From Micromonospora sp. KC213 (lineage in GTDB: Bacteria > Actinomycetota > Actinomycetes > Mycobacteriales > Micromonosporaceae), in the NCBI RefSeq assembly GCF_004348325.1, contig NZ_SMKF01000003.1, forward strand, positions 56,335 through 120,334: DNA of 64,000 nucleotides, in the 5' to 3' direction. The position numbers were made by a program, and so were the translations under genes. Positions 18,415-26,177 of the stretch are shown in pieces; the first letter of the stretch is position 1, and each line of letters begins with the position of its first letter. The notes under the pieces were generated by a model. That model saw only the letters and a program-made list of their open reading frames with translations, was not told the origin of the DNA and made no database searches.

Positions 18415-19131
18415 ATGCAACGGACGTCAGCTAAGGCGCTGACCGAGGTCAGCGTGCCGCTGGTGTGTCTCACGGATGTGCGGAAGACTTTCCCGCTGCC
18501 CGGCGGCGCACCGCTGGTGGCGGTCAACGATGTCAGTCTCTCGGTCGCCGCCGGCACCGCGGTCGCGTTGACCGGGCCGAGCGGCTCCGGCAAGTCCACG
18601 CTGCTGCACCTGATCGGTGCCGTCGAACGGAGCGACGGGGGCACCATCGACGTCGACGGGCAACGGGTGACTGGCTTGTCCGGCTCAGCGTTGGCCGCGT
18701 ACCGGCGACGGATCGGCTTCGTGTTCCAACGGTTCCACCTGCTGCCCACGCTCACCGCTCTGGACAACGTCATGGCACCACTGATTCCGTTCCGCACCGT
18801 TTTCGACAAGGCCGCCCGGGCACGTGAGCTGCTGGCGATGGTCGGGCTCGCTGATCGGTCCGCCGCCCTGCCGTCGCGGCTCTCCGGTGGGCAGCAACAG
18901 CGGGTGGCCATCGCCCGCGCGCTCATCAACCGACCTGCCGTGTTGCTGGCCGACGAACCCACCGGCAATCTCGACAGTCAGACCGGCACCGCCATCGTCG
19001 ACCTGCTGCTGCGTCTGCGCGACGAGCACGCTACGACCCTCATCATGGCCACCCATGACACCGGCATCGCCGCACGCTGCGACCGGGTTGTCCAGATGCG
19101 GGACGGATGCCTCACCAGCCTGGACGGATGA
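18415..19131 (+). CDS. ABC transporter ATPase (LolD/MacB type), peptide locus 1
   Basis: 238 aa, starting at the ATG after AAGGAG. Walker A is GPSGSGKST, the Q-loop [18 protein letters not shown], the signature LSGGQQQR, Walker [14 protein letters not shown] and the H-loop ATHD. The PTGNLDS and HLLP features are typical of ATPases that pair with FtsX-like permeases, which is what lies directly upstream. The two genes form the tail of locus 1 and are probably co-transcribed, with the hairpin at 19151-19174 ending the unit. Confidence 0.92.
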   Translation: MQRTSAKALTEVSVPLVCLTDVRKTFPLPGGAPLVAVNDVSLSVAAGTAVALTGPSGSGKSTLLHLIGAVERSDGGTIDVDGQRVTGLSGSALAAYRRRIGFVFQRFHLLPTLTALDNVMAPLIPFRTVFDKAARARELLAMVGLADRSAALPSRLSGGQQQRVAIARALINRPAVLLADEPTGNLDSQTGTAIVDLLLRLRDEHATTLIMATHDTGIAARCDRVVQMRDGCLTSLDG

Positions 19132-19150
19132 GATCCCCGGGAAGCAACTG

Positions 19151-19174
19151 GGCCGGTCGATGATTCGACCGGCC
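19151..19174 (+). terminator. Terminator after the FtsX/ATPase pair
   Basis: GGCCGGTCGA and TCGACCGGCC form a perfect 10-bp stem with a TGAT loop, 19 nt after the ATPase stop codon. It also faces the convergent VOC gene. Confidence 0.7.
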
Positions 19175-19246
19175 GATCGGCTGCGATGAGCCCTGATGGC
19201 TGTGCGCCAGCCAGCAACGGAGCCGCAGCAGGGTGGTGCGAGGACG

Positions 19247-19720
19247 TCAGCGATCGGGGAAGAACGTGGCGCCCTGCACGTATTCCATCGCCTTGACGAA
19301 CTTGGGGTCGTGGAGCCGCTGATTCAACTCCTCCTCGGTAGGTTCCGCCACGCGCTGGTGGATCCACCACAGGTGGCCGAACGGGTCGCGGAACCGGCTG
19401 ACCCGGTCGCCCCAGAACATCTCGGTCGGCGCGGTGACGACGCTCGCACCACGTTCGACGGCCCGGCGCAGTACCTCGGCGTCGTCGGCGACGTACAGAC
19501 GCAGGAAGGCCGGTGTCCGTGGCCAGTGCGGCCTGTCGAACATCATCACGACCGAATCCCCGATGCGGACCTCGGCATGGCCGATCACCCCACCAACGTC
19601 CACCCGAGCCAGCTCGGTGGCGTCGAAGACACCCACAACGAAGTCGATCAACTGAGCCGTACTGCCCGCAGAGATTATCCACGGGGTCACGGTGTGGTAG
19701 CCGTCGGGCACAGCCTTCAT
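19247..19720 (-). CDS. VOC-family (glyoxalase/PhnB-like) protein
   Basis: 157 aa with the two beta-alpha-beta-beta-beta units of the vicinal oxygen chelate fold: TPWIISAGSTAQLIDFVVGVF, HAEVRIGDSVVMMFD, and the second half ending FRDPFGHLWWIHQR. It is close to PhnB/EhpR-like stand-alone proteins, often of unknown or drug-binding function. It is divergent from a WYL-type regulator gene. This pairing recurs at 42320-43809 with a different small protein, suggesting WYL repressors that each control one neighbour. Confidence 0.85.
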   Translation of the reverse strand: MKAVPDGYHTVTPWIISAGSTAQLIDFVVGVFDATELARVDVGGVIGHAEVRIGDSVVMMFDRPHWPRTPAFLRLYVADDAEVLRRAVERGASVVTAPTEMFWGDRVSRFRDPFGHLWWIHQRVAEPTEEELNQRLHDPKFVKAMEYVQGATFFPDR

Positions 19721-19822
19721 CGCTCATCTCCTCGGTCCGGTGCACGTCCGCGCACCACCAGAGACCACGTTAGAGCTGATATAGGTCTGTCATGGTCCTA
19801 CATCACCAGGCACTATGAGCAG

Positions 19823-20782
19823 GTGAACGACACCTCCGGCCGCTTGCTGCGACTGCTGTCCCTGCTCCAGACACCACGGGAATGGCCGGGCAGTGAACTC
19901 GCCGATCGGCTCCAGGTCACTGCACGCACCGTGCGCCGCGACGTCGATCGGCTGCGTGAGCTCGGGTATCCGGTCCAAGCCACCATGGGTGCCCACGGCG
20001 GGTACCGGCTCACGGCGGGCAAAGCGATGCCGCCGCTGCTGCTGGACGATGAGGAGGCCGTGGCCATCGCCGTCGGCCTGCGCGCGGCGGCGCGGCAGCC
20101 GGTCGCCGGCATCGCCGAGGCGTCGCTGCGCGCTCTGGCCAAGCTGCAGCAGGTACTGCCGCCACGGCTGGGCCGCCGCGTCAGCACCCTCACCGCGGCC
20201 ACACCACCCACGCCAGCGGCGGCCTCGCTGGTCGACGCCACGCAGCTGACCGTCCTCGCCGCCGCGGCCTCGGCCAACGAACGGGTCCGGTTCAACTACC
20301 GCAACCACCACGGGGTCGCCACGGGGCGGATCGTCGAACCACACCGGCTCGTCGTGGTCGGCCGCCGCTGGTACCTGCTCGCCTACGACAACGAACGCGC
20401 CGACTGGCGGACCTTCCGCATCGACCGCATCGAAAAAGCGCAGAGCACCGGAACAAGGGTACCGCCGCGCCAACCACCAGCCGACGCGGCAGCATTCGTC
20501 ACCACCCGACTCTACGACCTGGCACCGGTCTTCCGGGCGGTGGCGACCCTCGCCCTGCCGGCATCGCAGGCAGCCACCCGACTGGGCGACTACGCCGGCG
20601 AACTGCAGCCCCTCGACGACGGAACCTGTCGGTGGCACAGCGTCGAGGACACGATCGACTGGCTCGCCGTCCGCCTGACCCTGCTCGGCTGCGACTTCAC
20701 CGTCCACCAACCAGTCGAACTGATCGACCACATGCGCCAGCTAGGCACCCGGATCACCCGCGCCGTGACCCCCGACACCTGA
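19823..20782 (+). CDS. WYL-domain HTH transcriptional regulator (YafY type)
   Basis: 319 aa. An N-terminal HTH_11 domain (GRLLRLLSLLQTPREWPGSEL...TARTVRRDVDRLRELGY) is followed by a WYL domain centred on RWYLLAYDNERADWRTFRIDRI and a C-terminal WCX region. The GTG at 19823 is chosen because the conserved NDTSGRLLRLL start follows at once; the longer upstream frame overlaps the VOC gene. WYL regulators often sense small ligands or nucleic-acid signals. The likely target is the divergent VOC gene; the intergenic segment contains a TAGG...CCTA inverted motif near 19784-19801. Confidence 0.88.
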   Translation: MNDTSGRLLRLLSLLQTPREWPGSELADRLQVTARTVRRDVDRLRELGYPVQATMGAHGGYRLTAGKAMPPLLLDDEEAVAIAVGLRAAARQPVAGIAEASLRALAKLQQVLPPRLGRRVSTLTAATPPTPAAASLVDATQLTVLAAAASANERVRFNYRNHHGVATGRIVEPHRLVVVGRRWYLLAYDNERADWRTFRIDRIEKAQSTGTRVPPRQPPADAAAFVTTRLYDLAPVFRAVATLALPASQAATRLGDYAGELQPLDDGTCRWHSVEDTIDWLAVRLTLLGCDFTVHQPVELIDHMRQLGTRITRAVTPDT

Positions 20783-20959
20783 GATGGCCAGCCGGATCGC
20801 ACCAAACTGGCCGGTACCGTGCCGAGACCGGCAGCGGCTCACCGGAACGTCCGCCAAACCACGCCAACGAAACGCAGAGCATCACGACCCGCACAACAAC
20901 CGCAGAGAAGGCAGTATGAAGCGTCGGTCGGCAGCAGCGGATGTCGGACCGCCCGCCAC

Positions 20960-21255
20960 GGCGTCCTGTCGCCGTGCGTCCATCCGGTGGAGAACGTGTA
21001 CTGGCTCCACTCGGTCTGGCCGAAGCCACCGCCGGAGCTGTTCAGGCCCAGGCCGTAGGTGGCGACCTTGGTCTTGTCGAAGCCGGGCTCGTCGCCGCGC
21101 TTGCCGTTCTTGTCCACCGTGAGGCGGGGGATCAACTTCTCGTAGGTGCCGCCGTCGGTCGGGTTCCAGGTGAGGTTCTGCAGATCCTCGGTCTTGACGC
21201 CGGCTTCCTCCACCTTCTTCGTGTTGTAGAAGAGCGCGACGGTGTCGAAGTCCGA
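20960..21255 (-). pseudogene. Fragment of a sugar ABC transporter substrate-binding protein
   Basis: The minus strand reads SDFDTVALFYNTKKVEEAGV, then KTEDLQNLTWNPTDGGTYEK, and on to GFGQTEWSQYTFSTGWTH. This is an internal slice of a family 1 extracellular solute-binding protein. There is no start, signal peptide or C-terminal half, and the frame changes character after GWTHGD. It abuts a GH26 remnant on the other strand, so the junction near 21255 is a rearrangement breakpoint. Confidence 0.6.
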
Positions 21256-21257
21256 CC

Positions 21258-22033
21258 TCCTTCAGCCTCAACGGCACCGCCTGCACCGGCGGCGTCGACC
21301 CGATCTCGTCACCGTCGGTCAGCCCATCGGTGTCAACCCCGCCCTCCACCCGCCGCCCACGACCCCGCCGGTCTCTCCGTCGCCGGAAACGGTACGTGCA
21401 ACGTAACGCCGGTGGACCCGCAGGCGACGACGGCGGCCCGTAAGCTGTTGTGTTACCTGTACAGCCAGTACGGCAACCACATCCTGTCCGGGCAGCAGGA
21501 GTCGACCTGGATCGACGGGCCGGATCACGAGATCAACTATATCTACCGTCATACCGGGAAGTACCCGGCGATTCGTAGCCTGGACATGGGTGACTCGCCG
21601 ACCTTCGGTAGCCGTGTGGCGGCGTGGTGGCGTTCGGGTGGTATCCCGATGGTCGGGTATCACATGGGATCGCCGGCGCAGGATTCCGATGGCTACGCCG
21701 GTTCGCCGATGAACGCGGACATCAATGCCGCCCTGACGCCGGGGACGGCGGACAACCGACGTTTGTTGCAGCGCCTCGACGCTCGTGCTCCAGCTCAATG
21801 CCGGGGGCGTCTCCTACGAGGCGTACCCGTCACTGGCGGGCACGGCGCCCGTACAGCTGACCATCCCGTTCTCGCAATGGCGGCCCGCCCCGTGGGACAC
21901 CGCGAACGCGGACCGGCGCATCACCCCGGAAGACCTGCGCAACCTGTCGCAGTTCAACATCTTCGTCAACCAGGCCGACGGGGTCGGTGTGACGCGCGGA
22001 TCCGTCCTGCTGGACGACCTGCGAGCCAGCTGA
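21258..22033 (+). pseudogene. Remnant of a secreted CBM2-GH26 beta-mannanase, at least two deletions
   Basis: Three pieces in changing frames. FSLNGTACTGG is the end of a CBM2 domain, then a linker. After a frame change, CNVTPVDPQATTAARKLLCY and HILSGQQESTWIDGP...YPAIRSLDMGDSP are the start of a GH26 mannanase, up to NRRLLQRLD near 21780. After a second change, VLQLNAGGVSYEAYPSLAG to SVLLDDLRAS (21785-22033) is a C-terminal beta-sandwich binding domain. The GH26 half that carries the catalytic glutamates is gone. This adds to the mannan theme of 1-5131. Confidence 0.65.
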
Positions 22034-22090
22034 CGCGAGCGCGCCGGGCCTGGTCATCCGCGCGGGTGACCAGGCCCGGCGCACGCCGTC

Positions 22091-23230
22091 TCAGCGAGTG
22101 CCGGTGACCGTGGCCCGGATCGACAGCGCGGCCGCCGAGCGGGCCCACTCGCTGAAGCCGAAGGGGACCGCCGTCAGGTCGATGAGCGCCGGATCATCCT
22201 CGTAGGTGTTCCGGAGCCCTCGGGCTACCGCGGCCTCGGCCACCTCGTAGAGGGGCAGGCCCTCGCCGGTCAGCAGGATCCGCTCCGGGTCGAGGATGTT
22301 GGCCGCGTGCCCGATGAGCACTCCCAGCGCGTATCCCGCGGCCTGGAATACCGCTTCGCTCTCCGGGTGCCCCGAACGAGCCTGCTCGACCGCCTCCTCG
22401 TAGGTCGACCGCCCGGGGAGCTGACGCATGATCATCTCGGTCATGAGGAAACTGGAGACGCAGCCGCGGTGGCCGTATCCGCACCTCGGGCCGGTCGGGT
22501 CGACCAGGAGGTGACCGAACCGGGGCGGCCGGCCGTGCGCACCCTGCACCAGGCGTCCTCCGGAGACGATTCCGAGACCGACACCCGCGCCGACCGTGAT
22601 CAGCACCATCGAGTCGGCTCCGGCCCTCGCGCCGAACCAGTGCTCGCAGAGGGTGAGCGCCTGCACATCGTTGTCCACGGCGGCCGGTAGGCCGGTGGCC
22701 GCGGTCAGGGCCGAGGCGAGCGGCACTCCCCGCCAGTCCAGAAACCCGGCGTCCAGCACGACACCGTCCTGAACGGCTGAACCGAGCGTCACGCCCAAGC
22801 CGGTCAGACCGCCGGGGCCAGTCAGATCGTCGACGCCGGTCGCGACGGCGGCGACCTGCGCCACCACGTCGTCCGGCTCGGTGGACGCCAACGTCTCCTC
22901 GGCCGAACCCACCAGCGTGCCGGTCAGGTCGGTCACGGCCGCGTAGAGCCGGTCGGCGGTGAGCTTCACTCCGAGGAAGTGGTGCGACCCGCCCTTAACG
23001 TGCAGCAGTTCCGAGGGACGCCCGGTTCGCGAACGCAGCTCGGTGCCCCCCTCTGCGAGCAGGCCCGCCGCGACCAGGGTTCCGGTGAGGCGGCTGAGCG
23101 TCGGGCGGGACATCCGCAGGCGGGCCGCGATCTCGGCGCGCGGCATCGGACCGTGGACGAGGAGATCCAACAGCACCTCGCGCGCGCCCTCGGTGAGGGC
23201 CGGCCACGGCGAGCGGACTGCGGTCGACAT
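22091..23230 (-). CDS. ROK-family transcriptional regulator
   Basis: 379 aa. The winged HTH at about residues 15-75 (REVLLDLLVHGPMPRAEIAARLRMSRPTLSRLTG) precedes a ROK fold with VDNDVQALTLCEHWFG and GHLLVDPTGPRCGYGHRGC. The zinc cluster has Cys in RCGYGHRGC but lacks the first Cys of the usual C-x-C-G-x(2)-G-C. It remains intact although genes on both sides (sugar-binding protein, GH26, CBM42) are fragments, so its original targets are probably lost or elsewhere. Confidence 0.87.
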   Translation of the reverse strand: MSTAVRSPWPALTEGAREVLLDLLVHGPMPRAEIAARLRMSRPTLSRLTGTLVAAGLLAEGGTELRSRTGRPSELLHVKGGSHHFLGVKLTADRLYAAVTDLTGTLVGSAEETLASTEPDDVVAQVAAVATGVDDLTGPGGLTGLGVTLGSAVQDGVVLDAGFLDWRGVPLASALTAATGLPAAVDNDVQALTLCEHWFGARAGADSMVLITVGAGVGLGIVSGGRLVQGAHGRPPRFGHLLVDPTGPRCGYGHRGCVSSFLMTEMIMRQLPGRSTYEEAVEQARSGHPESEAVFQAAGYALGVLIGHAANILDPERILLTGEGLPLYEVAEAAVARGLRNTYEDDPALIDLTAVPFGFSEWARSAAALSIRATVTGTR

Positions 23231-23688
23231 CGGTCGAACCTTACCCCGCGGCCGTCACCGGGGAGTGCTGCCCGCCGGCGACCTGGAGGCATGGCTGGCT
23301 TGTCAGCCGTCGACGAGCTGCTGCTGATCGGGTCGATACGCAGTTGGTGACCGGAGTGCCGGATGTACCGGCTGGGGAAGTTGTAGGAGCGTAGGAGGTT
23401 CAGTTCGAGTCGGCGAACCCGATGTGAGTTCAGGTGTCTGGTCGGGTGGTTTCGTCGGCGAGGCGTTCGGCGATCCGGGGGCCGGATGCCTCGGCGGCGG
23501 CGGGGAGCAGTGGCCCGGCGGCGCTGCGTCCGGAGAACGACCGGCGGTTGGCTCGTCGGCTGTGGCTCGGGCCACCGCGTCCCGAAGGCCGGCGGCTCCT
23601 GCTCCGCACGTGGATCGGCACGCGGTGACCGGCTGTCGCCGCCGCTGCCCCGGTGCCTTTGTGTGCCGGCGGCCTGAGGACGGTGCCG
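23231..23688. other. 458-bp intergenic stretch with a CBM42 remnant
   Basis: Apart from the AbfB/CBM42-like fragment at 23302-23413 and the promoter element directly before 23701, nothing recognisable was found. Confidence 0.5.
23302..23413 (-). pseudogene. Fragment of an AbfB/CBM42 arabinose-binding domain
   Basis: The minus strand reads LELNLLRSYNFPSRYIRHSG, then HQLRIDPISSSSSTAD. This is the SVNYPxRYIRHxxFxLRIDP motif that begins each CBM42 (arabinofuranosidase B) repeat. There is no start codon, enzyme domain or second repeat. It is a remnant of an arabinan- or hemicellulose-active secreted enzyme. Confidence 0.5.
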
Positions 23689-23694
23689 TATACT
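23689..23694 (+). promoter_or_regulatory. -10 element TATACT of a probable leaderless promoter
   Basis: TATACT ends 6 nt before the ATG at 23701, the classic spacing for an actinobacterial leaderless transcript starting at the A of ATG. No Shine-Dalgarno sequence is present. No clear -35 was found at the usual distance. Confidence 0.6.
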
Positions 23695-23700
23695 CCGCCG

Positions 23701-25272
23701 ATGCCTGAGGTGTCGGGTGACTTCGAGATCCACATTACGGCTCACGCTTTCCAGGCCGAGAAGCTGTCGGCGTTCGCCACCGAGCATGGCGTGACGTTCG
23801 TCCACATCGTGCTCGATCGCGGCGAGAACGTCTCTCAACCGATGCTCACCCTGGTCGGGCGAGGCACTGTGCCCGAGCAGCACGCCGCGGTGCAGCGTTG
23901 GCAACGCGAACTGCGCGAGGCAGGCATCTACCCGTGTCGTTCGAAGATCGAGGCGGCGCCGTGGTGCGTCGGCGTACCACAGTCGGATGAGCAGGCAGCG
24001 ATCGAGCCGGATGGCCGGTACTTCGAGCATCACGTCAAACTGTTGCTGTCCAGTACGGCGCTGGCCGACCTGCTGGCTCTCACCGATCTGGCCGCGCCCC
24101 ACGGGGCGCGGCTGTCACGCAACGCCCGCCGGGAGTTCGCGGACGGTGCGCAGGAACGGTTCGTCAACCAGCGCTGCCACGGTGTCGGGCTCACCACGGC
24201 CACGAAGCGGCTGAACGAGCTCGTCGAGACCCTCCGGGCCGCGGGCCATGAGCCCACCACGGTGGAGCAGGAGTACGTCGTCTTCGACAGCGACCTCCAC
24301 CACGACCAGGGCTGGCTGGAACCGCCCACGCCGGGCGCGAGCGGTTGGGCAGTGGAGCGCGAGAACAGGATGAGGTCCGCGCCGGCCGGCTCCCCGCACT
24401 ATCCGCCGACCTACCAGCCACTACCCGCGAGCCCGACCGTCCGCCAGAGGGCGGCGTTCGACCCTGCCCTCAAGCAGTACCTGAACGCCTACCGCGCCGG
24501 CGAGCCGGACTTCCTCGTGGCGGCCACCGGCCAGCGGTGGAGCAACGCCCGGCGCGCCGCGATGCGTCACGTCCTGGCGGCCATCGCCGCAACAGCCTGG
24601 GGTCAACACCTGGTCCTGCGCGGCAGCGTCACGATGGCGGCCTGGGTCGGCGACGCCGCCCGGGAGCCGGGCGACCTCGACTTCGTCGTCACTCCGCACA
24701 CCGTCACCAGCGACAGCGCCGACGCCCGCACGCTGCTCGATGACATCAAGACCGCCGTGCGAGCCGCATCCGGCGCCGGCCTGCGACCAGACCGGATCAC
24801 CGAGTCCGCCATCTGGACGTACGAGCGCGCTGACGGACGCCGCCTGGTCATCCCGTTCCACACACCGCAGGCACCGGACGGCCACATACAGGTCGATGTC
24901 GTCTTCGGTGAAAAGCTTCCCCTGCCACCAGAGGTGCTGGTACTGCCCGACGTCGACGAACCGATGCTGGCCGCGCCGGCCCCGCTGGCGCTGGCGTGGA
25001 AGTTGATGTGGCTGGCCACCGACATGTACCCGCAGGGCAAGGACCTCTACGACGCGGTCCTGCTCGCCGAACACACCACCGTCGACCAAGCCCTCGTCCG
25101 CCAGCTCATGCGACCGGAACTCGGCGCCGAAGCCGACACCTTCACCGCCGAAACCGTCCTGTCCTGGCAGGTCGACTGGACCAACGTCACCGACGAGTAC
25201 CCCGAGATCACGGGCACCGCCGAGCAGTGGACCAATCGGCTGGCGCTGGCCCTCGACCGTGCCTGGACCTGA
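23701..25272 (+). CDS. Fusion of an uncharacterised domain to an AbiEii-like nucleotidyltransferase
   Basis: 523 aa. The C-terminal half (about residues 285-520) is an AbiEii/AbiGii-type nucleotidyltransferase: LRGSVTMAAWV then GDLDFVV, matching the G-S...D-x-D pattern, with a later IQVDVVFG and the KLMW/KDLYDAVLL helices. The N-terminal half (about 1-220) holds FEIHITAHA, HGVTFVHIVLDRGENVSQPML and YFEHHVKLLL, which look like a duplicated ferredoxin-like unit; I do not know its function. Stand-alone AbiEii toxins work with an AbiEi antitoxin, and none is adjacent here. The ATG matches a leaderless promoter. Role unknown; nucleotidyl transfer is predicted from motif only. Confidence 0.75.
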   Translation: MPEVSGDFEIHITAHAFQAEKLSAFATEHGVTFVHIVLDRGENVSQPMLTLVGRGTVPEQHAAVQRWQRELREAGIYPCRSKIEAAPWCVGVPQSDEQAAIEPDGRYFEHHVKLLLSSTALADLLALTDLAAPHGARLSRNARREFADGAQERFVNQRCHGVGLTTATKRLNELVETLRAAGHEPTTVEQEYVVFDSDLHHDQGWLEPPTPGASGWAVERENRMRSAPAGSPHYPPTYQPLPASPTVRQRAAFDPALKQYLNAYRAGEPDFLVAATGQRWSNARRAAMRHVLAAIAATAWGQHLVLRGSVTMAAWVGDAAREPGDLDFVVTPHTVTSDSADARTLLDDIKTAVRAASGAGLRPDRITESAIWTYERADGRRLVIPFHTPQAPDGHIQVDVVFGEKLPLPPEVLVLPDVDEPMLAAPAPLALAWKLMWLATDMYPQGKDLYDAVLLAEHTTVDQALVRQLMRPELGAEADTFTAETVLSWQVDWTNVTDEYPEITGTAEQWTNRLALALDRAWT

Positions 25273-25363
25273 CCCGGCTCACCCCTACCCACGTCACGAA
25301 ACGAGGCCGTGCGACGGGTCCAGGACGCAACCTGACGCGCCCGAGCAGCCCACCGCTGGGAGG

Positions 25364-25864
25364 TCACACTCGGCTGGACACGCCGAACAGGTAGCGCAGC
25401 TCGTCCAGCATGACGACCAGTACGCCGGTGACCAGCGCGCCGGCGACGACCAGGACCGCTTCACCCGGGCGTACCGGTCCGGCCGGCGCGAGGGCGCCGG
25501 CGACGGCGCAGCCGATGAGGAAGGCGTTGCGCCACACATGGTGCCGACCCAGAGGTGCCGCGGCGCGGCCGAAACAGCGGCAGGTGCCGCCGCCGCGCCG
25601 CAGGTTCGCGACGATGGCGGCGGTGAAGGCGAGCAGCAGGGCGGCGGACGCGAGGAAGCCGGCCGGCGGGAACACCGCCAGCAGGGCGACCGCGGTGAAC
25701 TCGGCGGCGACCACGGCCGCGGCGAGTGGGCCGGCCGGCCGGTAGCCCATGTCGCGCACCGAGCGGGTGAACCCGCGGTAGGCGTCGCGGCCGGAAACCT
25801 TGCCTACCGCCGCCACCAGCAGGACCGTGCCGAGCAGCACCCGGCACCCGATCTCGACGTACAT
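25364..25864 (-). CDS. MauE-like redox-associated membrane protein, peptide locus 2
   Basis: 166 aa with four hydrophobic helices and the C-x-C-F-G hallmark (TCRCFGR, about residue 93). The start MYVEIGC at 25864 has GGGAGGCG upstream and lies one base beyond the S26 stop codon (TGACATG), so it is the last gene of the operon. It is a paralogue of 11323-11880, and its proposed role is disulfide formation together with the thioredoxin-like protein of 27955-28437. Confidence 0.82.
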   Translation of the reverse strand: MYVEIGCRVLLGTVLLVAAVGKVSGRDAYRGFTRSVRDMGYRPAGPLAAAVVAAEFTAVALLAVFPPAGFLASAALLLAFTAAIVANLRRGGGTCRCFGRAAAPLGRHHVWRNAFLIGCAVAGALAPAGPVRPGEAVLVVAGALVTGVLVVMLDELRYLFGVSSRV

Positions 25865-25865
25865 G

Positions 25866-26177
25866 TCATCGCCTCCCTCGGGCCACGCCGAGGATCGCCT
25901 CACGGGGCACCACCCCGAAGTGTCGCGAGTCCTGGCTGTGGGTGTTGTCTCCGCGCACCGTCACGGCGCCGTCGGGTTCGAGCCGGTGCACGCTTTTGAC
26001 CATCCACGCCAGGTCCGCGTCCGGGACGACGTCACGGGCCCGGAAGACGACGAGGTCACCGACGGCCGGCCGCCGCCCGACGCGGACGACGAGCCGGTCC
26101 CCGTCGCGCAGCGTCGGCGCCATGCTCTCCCCGCGTACGACCACCAGGCGCCAGCGACGGCGCAGCCAACCGGTCAT
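25866..26177 (-). CDS. Minimal S26 signal-peptidase-like protease, peptide locus 2
   Basis: 103 aa, very small for the family. Catalytic Ser18 is in VRGESMAPTL and Lys61 in AWMVKSVHRL; VRGDNTHSQDSRHFG is the conserved GDN box. It resembles the small S26 proteases that mature Ni-superoxide dismutase, but no such dismutase gene is nearby. There is no obvious membrane helix, unlike the locus 1 paralogue. The ATG overlaps the exporter stop by 4 bp (ATGA), and MauE follows one base after its stop. Translational coupling with the exporter suggests that it processes the exported precursor. Confidence 0.83.
   Translation of the reverse strand: MTGWLRRRWRLVVVRGESMAPTLRDGDRLVVRVGRRPAVGDLVVFRARDVVPDADLAWMVKSVHRLEPDGAVTVRGDNTHSQDSRHFGVVPREAILGVARGRR

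Noticed and set aside
20941..22107. Single intact 388-codon gene covering the GH26 remnant
   Set aside because: The frame mixes antisense of a sugar-binding-protein slice, a linker and part of GH26; the domains change frame twice, so it is a chance fusion.
25866..26177. Ni-superoxide dismutase maturation protease
   Set aside because: Small S26 fold is similar, but there is no sodN nearby and the gene is locked in the exporter operon.
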